A stretch of DNA of 64,000 nucleotides from Herpetosiphon giganteus (GTDB lineage Bacteria; Chloroflexota; Chloroflexia; Chloroflexales; Herpetosiphonaceae): assembly GCF_016907925.1 (NCBI RefSeq), contig NZ_JAFBCZ010000013.1, forward strand, positions 62,001 through 126,000, given 5' to 3'. Positions 27,965-37,065 of the stretch are shown piece after piece (within the stretch, counting starts at the first letter, position 1; each line of letters begins with the position of its first letter). A program made the translations under genes and the position numbers. The notes beneath the pieces are model-generated. The model was not told where the DNA came from and did no database searches. It saw only the letters and a program-made list of their open reading frames with translations.

Positions 27965-28414
27965 TTATTCAACATCGGGGTCTAAATGCCACAACGAAAA
28001 GAATTCTTTGTCTTGATCAGCACGATGCACATAGACTTCACCCAAATAGGAAATTGCATTCGGGCGCTCGCAATCAAGGCAGCGATAAATATCATACTTA
28101 AAACGCGTGCTCACCGGATTCGAGACTGTCGCATTAACTTCGTAGGCATCAGTGTTATGGCTGCCACACCAAGCACATTCCACCGGATAAACGATCACCC
28201 ATAACGAGCGCCGAAAACGCCGCGGCGATTCGCGCACTTTGCGCCGCATAATTCGGTCGGGCCAGCGAATATCAACCATGGTCGCCTTGCACTCTGGGCA
28301 ACGCCGTAGCTCATGTTGTAAGGTCACTTGCGGATTGACCACGCTAATAATTTCGCCAGCAACGACTGGCCCGCGATAGTCGCACCATAAACAGCCTTGA
28401 GGTTTATCTTCCAT
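27965..28414 (-). CDS. Zinc-ribbon-like protein, 149 aa
   Basis: A 149-residue soluble protein with four CxxC pairs: CLWC near 8-11, CPEC near 38-41, CAWC near 81-84 and CLDC near 112-115. They are arranged as two probable zinc ribbons separated by a basic stretch (RRKVRESPRRFRRS). I do not recognise the family. It lies upstream of the cytochrome bc promoter on the same strand but is separated from it by 107 bp. Confidence 0.7.
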   Translation of the reverse strand: MEDKPQGCLWCDYRGPVVAGEIISVVNPQVTLQHELRRCPECKATMVDIRWPDRIMRRKVRESPRRFRRSLWVIVYPVECAWCGSHNTDAYEVNATVSNPVSTRFKYDIYRCLDCERPNAISYLGEVYVHRADQDKEFFSLWHLDPDVE

Positions 28415-28439
28415 ATATCGGCCTCGTCATTTAATTAAT

Positions 28440-28790
28440 TCGTTCTATTAATCAGTAATTATACCCATGATATGCCGAGCGACTAGTTATCGAATTATGA
28501 ATTATGAAGGATGAGGGATGAAGTAAAAGTTAAAAGGCAGAAGACATAAATCGATAGCCAAAAGAGTGGTCAGGGGCCAGCAATCAGGGGGCAGGTTTTA
28601 ACGCAGAGGCGCAGAGAACGGATGACTATTGGCTTTGGGGAATAATAATCAAATACATCTGTGCCAATCTGTGGCTAAAAAACAATTCTTCGTGTCCTTC
28701 GCGTCCTTCGCGGTTTCTATAGCCAACAGCCATTCGTGAAATTCGTGGCGAAAAATCTTCAGCGGCTTTGGAATAGCTTAAACAAAAAGC
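28440..28790. repeat. Intergenic simple repeats
   Basis: The gap before the M3 peptidase gene contains GAAGGATGAGGGATGAAG, AACGCAGAGGCGCAGAGAAC, AATCTGTGGC and CTTCGTGTCCTTCGCG strings. No gene is seen. Confidence 0.6.
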
Positions 28791-28794
28791 CCCT

Positions 28795-28832
28795 CGCCTG
28801 CGTGCAGTGGGAGAGGGGTTGGGGTGAGGGGA
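28795..28832 (-). repeat. C-rich hairpin repeat, family B (single copy)
   Basis: AAAAAGCCCCTCGCC followed by GGGAGAGGGGTTGGGGTGAG folds into a hairpin 13 bp past the M3 peptidase stop. On the minus strand it ends in GGGGCTTTTTG, so this copy can act as an intrinsic terminator of the peptidase gene. Confidence 0.65.
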
Positions 28833-28844
28833 AACTCTATTCAA

Positions 28845-30530
28845 TTAGTCGCGTAATGCGGTCAGATGCGTATCAGTTAATCGCGCCAATTCACCAACCG
28901 TTTCGCGATCGAAGGCAAATTTTGCGCCAGCTGCGGCAAACAATTGGCTCAACGGCTTGGTATTGCCTAACGCCAAAGCTGAACGATATTGCGCCACTGC
29001 TTGAGCTTGATCCTTCATGGCATTGCGCCAAACTTGCAGCGCACCCAATTGGGCCAAACCATATTCAACGTAATACAATGGTACTTCGAAAATGTGCTGC
29101 TTGCGATGCCAGCCGGTGGTATGCACATCTTCTAAGCCACTCCAATCAACGACGCTCATGAAGCGTTGGTAGAGGTCTTGCCACACTGCGTCAAGCTGCT
29201 CGGCAGTCACATCTTCTGGCGCTTCAATATACACCCAATGTTGGAAGGCATCGATGGTTGCCATATACGGTAAGAAGTTGAGCATGCTCCAAAGGTGCTC
29301 TGAGCGAGCGCGGCGGGCATCCGCTTCGCTGTAAAAACCACCTTTATCCTTGGCCAAATAGGGCGCTGCCAACAATTCCATCGCCATCGAAGCTACTTCG
29401 CAAAACTCAGTCGGCCCATCGTAATTCCAAATGATGTCGTTGGTTGCTGATGATTCCATAAAGTGGAAGGCATGGCCACCCTCGTGCAACATTGTTTGCA
29501 CATCGTCGTGGGTGCCAACCGCATTCATAAAGATGTAGGGCACTTTGGAGACAAACATGCCGCCACAATAGCCACCAGGCGCTTTGCCAGGCCGTGATGC
29601 CAAATCGAGCCAGCCATCGCGCATGCGGGTATATTGCGCACCCAACTCTGGATCAACCTTATCGAAGATGGTTTGGCAGACGCTTTCAAGCTCATCGGCA
29701 CTTTGGAACGGGGTCAAGGCCGGGCGCGATTGCGAATCGACCATCATATCCCAAGGCCGCAAGCTCTCAACGCCCAACTCTTGCTGACGTACGGCCAACC
29801 ATTTTTTAACCAAGGGCACAACTTCATGCTCAATCGCATCGTGGAAGGTGCGGCAATCGGCAGGCGTATAATCGAAGCGGCCATACAAATCCCAGACATA
29901 ATCCAAATAGCTGGCTTTGTTGGCGTTGGTGGCAATTTGGCGGCGCAGCTTAAGTTGCTTGAGATAAATTTCGTTGAAGGCAGCCCGATCTTGCAAGAAG
30001 CGGCTGTGATAGGCCCGCCAAGCAGCTTCACGCACGCTGCGATCAGGGTCGCTAAATAGCTTAACCACTGCTTGCATGGTCAAGGTTTCGCCTTGCCATT
30101 CGATGCTCATTGCGCCCATCAGCTTGCTAAATTCAGCACTCAAGCGATCGACTTCGATCAGCAAAGGCACGTTTTCTTCACGGAATAAATCGGCTTCAGC
30201 CCGAACACGGCGCAGCATTTCCTGCATTTCGACGGGGAAGATTGCTGCATCAAGCGCCAATAATTTTTCTTTCAGCACTTGGCCAGCCACCTTGGATTTG
30301 GGAGTCAACTCCTCGATGGTGTAAAGATACAGCTCTTCAGCAGCTGTATCTTGGGTATTTTCAGTCATCGCGCGATAGGCACTAAAGCCAAATTCTTGCA
30401 GATGGGCTTCTAACGCGCTCCAACGGCTTAACCACGCGGTTGCATTGTCAGCCGAAAGCTCCTCAGCGGCAAGTGCATCGTAGTAGGGCTGAACTGTGGC
30501 CCAATCGCGTGGGTCAATTTTCAAACTCAT
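28845..30530 (-). CDS. M3 family oligoendopeptidase
   Basis: A 561-residue zinc metallopeptidase of the thimet oligopeptidase clan. The active site is HEGGH at 349-353, in MLHEGGHAFHFMES, with the downstream Glu ligand in NYDGPTEFCEVASMAMELL. It probably degrades cytosolic oligopeptides, as no signal peptide is seen. ATG 30530 has AAGGAG 8 nt upstream, which rules out a 21-codon extension. The last codons lie next to a family B hairpin. Confidence 0.92.
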   Translation of the reverse strand: MSLKIDPRDWATVQPYYDALAAEELSADNATAWLSRWSALEAHLQEFGFSAYRAMTENTQDTAAEELYLYTIEELTPKSKVAGQVLKEKLLALDAAIFPVEMQEMLRRVRAEADLFREENVPLLIEVDRLSAEFSKLMGAMSIEWQGETLTMQAVVKLFSDPDRSVREAAWRAYHSRFLQDRAAFNEIYLKQLKLRRQIATNANKASYLDYVWDLYGRFDYTPADCRTFHDAIEHEVVPLVKKWLAVRQQELGVESLRPWDMMVDSQSRPALTPFQSADELESVCQTIFDKVDPELGAQYTRMRDGWLDLASRPGKAPGGYCGGMFVSKVPYIFMNAVGTHDDVQTMLHEGGHAFHFMESSATNDIIWNYDGPTEFCEVASMAMELLAAPYLAKDKGGFYSEADARRARSEHLWSMLNFLPYMATIDAFQHWVYIEAPEDVTAEQLDAVWQDLYQRFMSVVDWSGLEDVHTTGWHRKQHIFEVPLYYVEYGLAQLGALQVWRNAMKDQAQAVAQYRSALALGNTKPLSQLFAAAGAKFAFDRETVGELARLTDTHLTALRD

Positions 30531-30593
30531 GCCAGAACTCCTTGCTAGATTATTGCTACTCTCAAAGGGCAAAACCACCGCAAAACCATACAC

Positions 30594-30621
30594 AAAAAAA
30601 ATCGCCCTCGTTGAGGGCGAT
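30594..30621 (-). terminator. Intrinsic terminator after tRNA-Val
   Basis: A perfect 9-bp stem ATCGCCCTC / GAGGGCGAT with a GTT loop is followed, on the minus strand, by seven T. It ends the tRNA transcript. Confidence 0.93.
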
Positions 30622-30627
30622 TGCGAG

Positions 30628-30704
30628 TGGTGGGCGGTACTGGACTCGAACCAGTGACCTCCACGATGTCAACGTGGCGCTCTAACCAACTGAGCTAACT
30701 GCCC
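30628..30704 (-). tRNA. tRNA-Val (GAC), CCA encoded
   Basis: A 77-nt cloverleaf on the minus strand: D arm TAGCTCAGTTGGTTAGAGC, anticodon stem CCACG/CGTGG with loop TTGACAT (anticodon GAC), T arm ACTGG-TTCGAGT-CCAGT, discriminator A, and encoded CCA. The acceptor stem GGGCAGT/ACCGCCC has one A-C mismatch at position 5-68. It is 27 bp past the P450 stop. Confidence 0.95.
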
Positions 30705-30731
30705 ACGCGCCCGCGTATACTACCATAGCTC

Positions 30732-32111
30732 TCAACTTTTTGCAAATTCAAGGCTTTGCTCGGCTAACTGACGTTGGGCCAAGCGCACCCGCAGCCCATG
30801 CTTCACCCCAAGCGTAATTTGCGGATCATACTCGACGCGCTGGGTTGGGTCAAGGGTGAAATCATAATGCTGCATTATTGTTGCCAACAACAATTGGGCT
30901 TCCATCATGGCAAATACGTTGCCAATACACACTCGCGAGCCTGCGCCAAACGGAATATAGGCATATTTATGCCGTGCCCGTTCTTGCTCCGAGCTGAATC
31001 GTTCAGGGTCGAAGCGCTCTGGCTCAGGCCAATAGCGTGGATTATGGTGCATTGCATAAGGGGAAACCATGGCTGCTTGGCGCGGCGTGATCGTTTGCCC
31101 AAGCACCGTAATATTTTCGGTTGGCACGCGGGCACTCAAGGCATAGGCTGGCGGATACATGCGCAAGACTTCTTTGATCACCATTTCGGTATAGGGCAAT
31201 TTTTGCAAATCTTGCAGCGTTACCGAGCGACCTTGCAGCACCTCGTCGACCTCTGCTTGCAAGCGTTGGCGCACCTCAGGATGGTTGCCAAGCAAATAAC
31301 TACACCAGGTCAAGGTATTGGCGGTCGTCTCGTGGCCAGCCAAGAAGAGCGTCACCACTTCATCGCGCACTTGTTGGTCGGTCATGCCTTGGCCGTTGCC
31401 ATCGTCAATCGAAAGCAACAACATCGACAACAGATCGCCTGTGTCTTCGCCGCTTGCTCGGCGTTCGCGAATCACGCGCTGTACCACTTGGTCGATTTGC
31501 TTACTGGCATGCTCCAAGGCCCGATTGGCGCGAGTTGGCACCCAGCGCGGCAAGGGCACAGCTTGCTCGGAAATAATCGTGAAGTTGACCTGAATATCTT
31601 CTAAGGCTTGGCTGACCTGGCGAACTTCTTGCTCGCTGATGTCGGCATTAAACAGCGTTTTGGTCACAATCGTCAGCGTCAATTCCATCATGGCCTGATC
31701 CATATCGAGAATCGCCCCATCGTGCCAGCGTTTGAGCATGGCTTCGGTGTGCTCAACCATGGTTTCAGCATAGGCCTGAATCCGCTTCATGTGAAATGCG
31801 GGCTGTACCAGTTTGCGCTGCTTTTGATGATCAGCGCCATCGTTGCTGAGCAAGCCATTGCCCAAAAAACGCGACAGTAACTCGCGATCGCCAGCATTTT
31901 TGCGCACTTTATCGCGATTGGTCACCAACAGCTCTTGAATCCCATTGGGATCATTCACCAGATAGACGCGAAACGGCCCCACACGACAGGTTGTAAAATC
32001 GCCGTAGCTGGCCAAATATTCGAAAAAGCCCAACGGGCCGTATTTTTGTAAATCGCGCCGACTGCCCCCAAGGCGCGTTCCTTTGGGGCCGGGTAACATT
32101 TTAACCGTCAT
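30732..32111 (-). CDS. Cytochrome P450
   Basis: A 459-residue soluble monooxygenase. The haem-thiolate loop FGAGSRVCIG has Cys395; the I-helix AGHETT is at 258-263, the K-helix EVLR at 314-317 and the PERF-type stretch is FDPERFSSE. The N-terminus lacks a membrane anchor. The sequence style resembles the bacterial CYP102/CYP110-like fatty-acid hydroxylase groups, but the substrate cannot be assigned. GGAGG precedes ATG 32111. A palindromic operator overlaps its promoter. No ferredoxin or reductase gene is nearby. Confidence 0.93.
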   Translation of the reverse strand: MTVKMLPGPKGTRLGGSRRDLQKYGPLGFFEYLASYGDFTTCRVGPFRVYLVNDPNGIQELLVTNRDKVRKNAGDRELLSRFLGNGLLSNDGADHQKQRKLVQPAFHMKRIQAYAETMVEHTEAMLKRWHDGAILDMDQAMMELTLTIVTKTLFNADISEQEVRQVSQALEDIQVNFTIISEQAVPLPRWVPTRANRALEHASKQIDQVVQRVIRERRASGEDTGDLLSMLLLSIDDGNGQGMTDQQVRDEVVTLFLAGHETTANTLTWCSYLLGNHPEVRQRLQAEVDEVLQGRSVTLQDLQKLPYTEMVIKEVLRMYPPAYALSARVPTENITVLGQTITPRQAAMVSPYAMHHNPRYWPEPERFDPERFSSEQERARHKYAYIPFGAGSRVCIGNVFAMMEAQLLLATIMQHYDFTLDPTQRVEYDPQITLGVKHGLRVRLAQRQLAEQSLEFAKS

Positions 32112-32178
32112 CGACTACCTCCAAGCTGAATATGCTGTATTGTTTGTTTATTGATTCGGTTGATACGCCGCAATGTAC

Positions 32179-32229
32179 ATTTATGAATTCCGTTCATAAA
32201 TAATACGCCATCGGCATAGCCAAAAGCAA
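32179..32229 (-). promoter_or_regulatory. P450 promoter with overlapping palindromic operator
   Basis: On the minus strand TTGCTT (32229-32224), 18 bp and TATTAT (32205-32200) form a likely promoter. A 23-bp palindrome with 9-bp perfect arms, ATTTATGAA / TTCATAAAT (32179-32201, centre TTCCG), overlaps the end of the -10 and the start site. This is where a TetR-type repressor would sit. Confidence 0.6.
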
Positions 32230-32338
32230 GCAGCATTGGATGAACAATTGTTAAGAGAAATGTGGTGCAGCCGACTAGAACTAGAACCATGTTTGAACGT
32301 ATTATTGGAGTCGATTTCACATATGTGGAGTAAATACA

Positions 32339-32917
32339 ATGAGTTATCGTGTTCCAACAAACAATCAGCACTTAACCCTCCAGCCTGGCGAAGAAATTCT
32401 GTGGGAAGGCCAGCCAGTCCAAGGTTTTAAATTTTATCCAATTGATTTAGCACCCATTATGTTTGGCAGCCTCTGGCTTTATTTCGGCATTACGAAAGTT
32501 CTCTTTGTCGAGAATGGCGAACCGTGGCCAACACCAATGCTCTCGATCATATTGAGCTTATTGCTCTTGTATGTGAGCTACCTCTTCATCGGGCGGTTGC
32601 TTTTTGGGCGCTACTTGCGCCGCTATACCTTTTATACATTAACCAATCGGCGGGCAATGATTCACATCCATTGGCTGAAGCGCGATTATCAACATAGTTA
32701 CAATTTGGCGCAGCTCGATTTCATTAAACTTGATCGCCTGCCCAATGGCCAGCAAAGTATTATCTTCACTAATAAACGCGCATTATCCCCATATTTATTT
32801 CTTGGCGTAAATAGTGGATTTGCCACTTTCTTTGAAGGCATCCCCAATGCCGAAGCACTCTATCAGCAGATTTTAGCCCTGCAAGCACGCTTACAAAGCA
32901 AGCAAACGAGCGGCTAA
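32339..32917 (+). CDS. Membrane protein with bacterial PH-like domain
   Basis: A 192-residue protein. LTLQPGEEILWEGQPVQGF is the classic entry of bacterial PH (bPH2/YdbS-like) proteins. Two transmembrane helices follow (about 36-54 and 68-88), then YTLTNRRAMI and LAQLDFIKLDRLPNGQQSIIF, the PH strands. The role is unknown. GGAG lies 8 nt before ATG 32339. It is divergent from the P450 gene. Confidence 0.8.
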   Translation: MSYRVPTNNQHLTLQPGEEILWEGQPVQGFKFYPIDLAPIMFGSLWLYFGITKVLFVENGEPWPTPMLSIILSLLLLYVSYLFIGRLLFGRYLRRYTFYTLTNRRAMIHIHWLKRDYQHSYNLAQLDFIKLDRLPNGQQSIIFTNKRALSPYLFLGVNSGFATFFEGIPNAEALYQQILALQARLQSKQTSG

Positions 32918-32967
32918 ATCACCTCTGCTGATCAACGCAGATGGGACTTTTGCGGCACATTTGTTTC

Positions 32968-32996
32968 TTGACGCTGAATCTTGCGATTGCTATAAT
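32968..32996 (+). promoter_or_regulatory. Promoter of the prkA operon
   Basis: TTGACG (32968-32973), a 17-bp spacer and a consensus TATAAT (32991-32996). The leader to ATG 33210 would be about 207 nt and has a CCGCC-GCGT-GGCGG hairpin at about 33179-33191, just ahead of the AGGAGG site. Confidence 0.75.
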
Positions 32997-33209
32997 TGAA
33001 AAGCCGAAGTTGCAACGGCGCTTCCTCTTTCACCATCCTCTGGCAGCGACCATTCTCAAATTTCATCAACCTGCCAGAACAATCGCCGTCCTTTGGTGTT
33101 GGCTCATTTTCAGTCGGCTTTGTCTGCGTTCCTCGGTATCTATCGGCGGACCCCACCCCTCCGTCGTCGCTCTGTTCCCGCCGCGTGGCGGTGATGTAGG
33201 AGGCCAACT

Positions 33210-35288
33210 ATGACGACTCCCTCCGGCTCGCAACTGATGTCCTTGCTGAGTACCTTACAAGACCAGCAAAACTATCAGAATCTCCATTGGGTTGGCTCTT
33301 TTCAGGATTATTTGGATATTGTGACCAATAATCCAAAAGTCACCCGCAATGCCTTCCAACGAATTTACGACATGATTATGTCGTATGGGCTGGAAGAGTT
33401 CATCGATGCCAAAAAGAAGTTAATTCGTTATAACTTCTTTACCACCAACGAATTCGACGAGCAAGATGCCATTTTTGGCTTGGAAATTCCATTAATGCGC
33501 TTGGTTAATTTTTTCAAGGCTGCTGCCCATGGCTATGGCACGGAAAAACGGGTGCTGCTGCTGCATGGTCCGGTCGGCTCAGCCAAATCAACCATCGCTC
33601 GCCGCCTAAAACGTGGCCTCGAACGCTATTCGCGCAGTGAGAATGGCGCGCTGTATACGTTCGATTGGTTTTTGGGCGATATTGAAGATCTCGACGCTGG
33701 CGAGGTGAAGGATGCTGATTGGGACCCCTGCCCAATGCACGAAGATCCGTTGCACTTGATTCCGCTCGAAATGCGTGAAGCATTTTTAAAGGAATTCAAC
33801 GCCAACCTCGAACCAGACGAACAGATTACGATTACTGGCGACCTTGACCCTTCGTGCCGCTATAATTTCCGCGATTTGATGCGCCGTTACAATGGCGATT
33901 TTGCCAAAGTGTTGCGCCATGTCCGCGTCCGCCGTTTCGTTTTCTCCGAACAAGATCGGGTTGGTATCGGCACATTTCAACCAAAGGATGAAAAGAATCA
34001 AGATAGCACTGAATTAACTGGCGATATTAATTATCGTAAGATTGCAATCTATGGTTCTGATAGTGATCCACGTGCTTTTAGCTTCGACGGTGAATTTAAT
34101 ATTGCTAATCGTGGAATTATTGAATTTGTTGAAATGCTTAAGCTCGACACAGCATTTTTATACGATTTGCTTGGTGCTTCGCAAGAACATCGCATTAAAT
34201 CCAAGAAGTTCGCGCAAACACATATCGATGAAGTTATCGTTGGGCACACAAATGAACCAGAATTCCGTAAGCTTGAAAATAATGAGTTTATGGAAGCATT
34301 AAAAGACCGTACCGTTCGAATTGATATTCCATACATTACGCGTTTGCGTGATGAAATTCGGATTTACGAAAAGGATTTCAATTCGGAGAATGTTCGCGTG
34401 CATATTGCACCACATACGATCGAAGTTGCTGCCATGTGGGCAATTTTAACTCGTCTCGAAGAGCCAAAACGCGCAAACTTGACCTTATTACAAAAGATGA
34501 AGCTTTATAATGGTAAATCCTTGCCTGGCTTCACTGAGGATAATATCAAAGAATTGCGCAAGGAATCCCGCCGCGAAGGTATGGAAGGCATCTCACCACG
34601 CTATATTCAAGACAAAATTAGCAATGCCTTGGTTAATTATCAAAGCGATGGTGGCATAAATCCATTTATGGTGATGAATGAGCTAGAAAGTGGCCTCAAA
34701 ACTCACTCATTAATCACCAATGAAGAAGATCGCAAACGCTATCGCGAACTCTTGGCAATCGTCAAAGAAGAATACGCTGATATTGTCAAAAATGAGGTAC
34801 AGCGAGCAATTTCTGCCGACGAGGAAGCAATTAAGCGCTTATGTGCCAACTATATCGACAATATCAAAGCCTACACGCAACGCGAAAAAGTGCGTAATAA
34901 ATTTACTGGAGCCTACGAAGAGCCAGACGAACGACTGATGCGCTCGATCGAAGAAAAGATCGATATTCCCGATAATCGTAAGGATGATTTCCGGCGTGAA
35001 ATTATGAATTACATCGGAGCATTAGCAATCGAAGGCAAGACGTTTGATTATCGCACGAATGAACGACTTCATCGAGCTTTAGAACTGAAACTCTTTGAAG
35101 ATCAAAAAGACAGCATCAAACTGACCAGTTTGGTTTCGAGTGTTGTCGATAAAGATACCCAAGAAAAAATCGATGTCGTCAAAACGCGCTTAATTCGCGA
35201 TTTTGGCTACAACGATCAAAGTGCTACCGATGTGCTGAATTATGTTGCGAGCATTTTTGCTCGTGGCGATGCGACTCAGCGCAAGTAG
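33210..35288 (+). CDS. prkA: PrkA-type serine protein kinase / AAA+ protein
   Basis: A 692-residue protein of the PrkA/YeaG family with an N-terminal AAA+ module (Walker A GPVGSAKS at 120-127) and a C-terminal kinase-like PrkA domain. [36 protein letters not shown] and [18 protein letters not shown] are typical PrkA stretches. AGGAGG is 6 nt before ATG 33210. It is the first gene of the conserved prkA-yhbH-spoVR set, known for roles in sporulation in Bacillus and nitrogen or stress response in enteric bacteria. Confidence 0.95.
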   Translation: MTTPSGSQLMSLLSTLQDQQNYQNLHWVGSFQDYLDIVTNNPKVTRNAFQRIYDMIMSYGLEEFIDAKKKLIRYNFFTTNEFDEQDAIFGLEIPLMRLVNFFKAAAHGYGTEKRVLLLHGPVGSAKSTIARRLKRGLERYSRSENGALYTFDWFLGDIEDLDAGEVKDADWDPCPMHEDPLHLIPLEMREAFLKEFNANLEPDEQITITGDLDPSCRYNFRDLMRRYNGDFAKVLRHVRVRRFVFSEQDRVGIGTFQPKDEKNQDSTELTGDINYRKIAIYGSDSDPRAFSFDGEFNIANRGIIEFVEMLKLDTAFLYDLLGASQEHRIKSKKFAQTHIDEVIVGHTNEPEFRKLENNEFMEALKDRTVRIDIPYITRLRDEIRIYEKDFNSENVRVHIAPHTIEVAAMWAILTRLEEPKRANLTLLQKMKLYNGKSLPGFTEDNIKELRKESRREGMEGISPRYIQDKISNALVNYQSDGGINPFMVMNELESGLKTHSLITNEEDRKRYRELLAIVKEEYADIVKNEVQRAISADEEAIKRLCANYIDNIKAYTQREKVRNKFTGAYEEPDERLMRSIEEKIDIPDNRKDDFRREIMNYIGALAIEGKTFDYRTNERLHRALELKLFEDQKDSIKLTSLVSSVVDKDTQEKIDVVKTRLIRDFGYNDQSATDVLNYVASIFARGDATQRK

Positions 35289-35368
35289 GCTCGGACAAAG
35301 CGAGCGGATTCAATGGCGCATCTGCTCGCTTGCGTGCGTTCCTTCCACTAACAATCAACGGTGAGCCT

Positions 35369-36472
35369 ATGCAACGAGTTGAACGTGATCTTAATCGCTT
35401 CCGCCAAATTGTGCGGGGCAAAATTAAAAAAGATCTGCGCAAATATATTTCTCATGGCGAGATGATTGGTCGCCAAGGCAAACTCTTGGTCTCCATTCCT
35501 GTGCCATCAATCGATTTACCACGCTTTCGCTTTGGCAAAAATCAAGGCGGCGTTGGCCAAGGCGAGGGCGAAAACGGCGATCCAATCGGGCGTGGTGATG
35601 GCTCGCAGCCAGGCGCAGGCGAGGCCGGCGAAGATTCAGGCCAGCATTCGCTTGATGTCGAAATGACCATCGACGAACTGGCCCAATTGTTGGGCGAAGA
35701 ACTGCAACTGCCCAATATTCAGCCCAAAGGTAGCAAGAATATTATCTCGCAAAAGGATAAATATTCGGGCATTACCAAGGTTGGGCCAAATTCGCTGCGC
35801 CACTTCAAACGATCCTTCCGCGAAGCCCTCAAACGCCAAGTCGCCTCTGGCCAGTACGATCCCGATGATCCGGTGGTGGTGCCGATTCGCGATGATATGC
35901 GCTTTCGAACCTGGAAAACCACCGAAATGCCAGAAAGCAACGCCGTCATTATCTACAGCATGGATGTTTCTGGCTCGATGGGTCAGGAGCAAAAAGAGCT
36001 GGTGCGGGTAACTGCATTTTGGATCGAAACCTGGCTGCGCTCCCAATACAAGCATCTTGAAATGCGCTACATCGTGCACGACGCAGCAGCCAAAGAAGTG
36101 ACCCAAGACGTTTTCTATCGGATTCGCGAAGGCGGTGGAACCAAAATTTCCTCGGCCTATCGCTTGGTCTTGAAACTAATTGAGGAGCATTATTCGCCCG
36201 CTGAATGGAATATTTACCCATTCCATTTTTCCGATGGCGATAACTGGGGCGGCGGCGACACCCGCGAGTGTGTTGAGTTGCTGCGCAACCAGATTTTGCC
36301 CAAAGTTAACCTTTTTTGTTACGGCCAAGTGCGTTCGTTGTATGGATCAGGGCGTTTTGCCCATGACCTGAACGAAAATTTTCGGGCCAACGAAACCATG
36401 GTCGTTTCAGAAATTGCCGACCGCGACGATATTTACAATGCAATCAAGGCCTTTTTAGGCAAAGGCAAATAG
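35369..36472 (+). CDS. yhbH: YhbH/YeaH family protein (DUF444)
   Basis: A 367-residue protein with a Gly-rich low-complexity segment ([18 protein letters not shown], about 52-75), followed by a von Willebrand A-like domain with the MIDAS-type motif DVSGSMG and later [20 protein letters not shown] precedes ATG 35369; a TTG 13 codons earlier is the alternative. It lies 80 bp after prkA. It is the known partner of PrkA and SpoVR in this three-gene module; its biochemical role is not established. Confidence 0.93.
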   Translation: MQRVERDLNRFRQIVRGKIKKDLRKYISHGEMIGRQGKLLVSIPVPSIDLPRFRFGKNQGGVGQGEGENGDPIGRGDGSQPGAGEAGEDSGQHSLDVEMTIDELAQLLGEELQLPNIQPKGSKNIISQKDKYSGITKVGPNSLRHFKRSFREALKRQVASGQYDPDDPVVVPIRDDMRFRTWKTTEMPESNAVIIYSMDVSGSMGQEQKELVRVTAFWIETWLRSQYKHLEMRYIVHDAAAKEVTQDVFYRIREGGGTKISSAYRLVLKLIEEHYSPAEWNIYPFHFSDGDNWGGGDTRECVELLRNQILPKVNLFCYGQVRSLYGSGRFAHDLNENFRANETMVVSEIADRDDIYNAIKAFLGKGK

Positions 36473-36502
36473 AAGGATGAAGGATGAGGGATGAAGGATG
36501 AA

Positions 36503-36552
36503 AATGCTAGCTAAATCTGAAATCAATCAAAATTTCTAATTTAGCTAGCATT
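36503..36552. repeat. Strong inverted repeat before the four-helix-bundle gene
   Basis: Fourteen-base perfect arms AATGCTAGCTAAAT / ATTTAGCTAGCATT (36503-36516, 36539-36552), with an inner GAAAT/ATTTC pair, can form a long AT-rich hairpin. It starts 31 bp past the yhbH stop and may be a terminator or part of an inserted unit. The whole 36484-37039 segment is bracketed by inverted 18-bp ATGAGGGATGAAGGATGA copies. Confidence 0.7.
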
Positions 36553-36576
36553 CTGCTTAATTTCGGAGGATTTAAC

Positions 36577-36936
36577 ATGCAAAAGGATGTTGGTCGTGAT
36601 GATTTACGCCAACGTACCACTCGTTTTGCACTCCAAATTATTCAACTGTACGGTTCTTTGCCAACCAGAGTCGAAGCAACAATTTTGGGTAAACAACTCC
36701 TGCGTTCAGGAACATCAGTTGGGGCTAATTATCGTGAAGCCCATCGTTCACGATCAGATAATGAGTTTATCGCAAAACTTGGCATCTGCTTACAAGAATT
36801 AGAGGAAACTGACTATTGGCTAGAATTATTACTTTTGGCCGACTTTCAAACAGCGATCGTTATTAATCCTTTACGTGATGAAACATCACAATTACTTGCT
36901 ATTTTTACAACCATCGTTAAGAAAAAACGCTTATAA
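36577..36936 (+). CDS. Four-helix bundle protein (23S rRNA IVP family)
   Basis: A 119-residue all-helical protein. LRQRTTRFALQIIQLYGSLP, LGKQLLRSGTSVGANYREAHRSRSDNEFI and KLGICLQELEETDYWLELL are the hallmarks of the S23/IVP four-helix bundle family. Members occur in 23S rRNA intervening sequences and as free-standing genes; the function is unknown. GGAGGA is 6-7 nt before ATG 36577. It sits inside the prkA-yhbH-spoVR operon, where it does not belong in other lineages as far as I know. Confidence 0.9.
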   Translation: MQKDVGRDDLRQRTTRFALQIIQLYGSLPTRVEATILGKQLLRSGTSVGANYREAHRSRSDNEFIAKLGICLQELEETDYWLELLLLADFQTAIVINPLRDETSQLLAIFTTIVKKKRL

Positions 36937-37065
36937 CTTAAAGAACCATCTATAACCTATGATTTTGATAATCAAGCAGATTGATAGGGAAGTACTATCA
37001 ATCCTCATTTCTTGAATATTTTCATCCTTCATCCCTCATATTTCATACTTCCAAAGAGAGGTTCT

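Noticed and set aside
28440-28790. Search for a riboswitch or small RNA in the 430-bp gap
   Set aside because: Only simple repeat strings are present; no conserved riboswitch core or stable long hairpin apart from the family B unit.
32108-32371. 87-codon minus-strand frame upstream of the P450
   Set aside because: It covers the P450 promoter and operator and the start of the divergent gene; no protein-like features.
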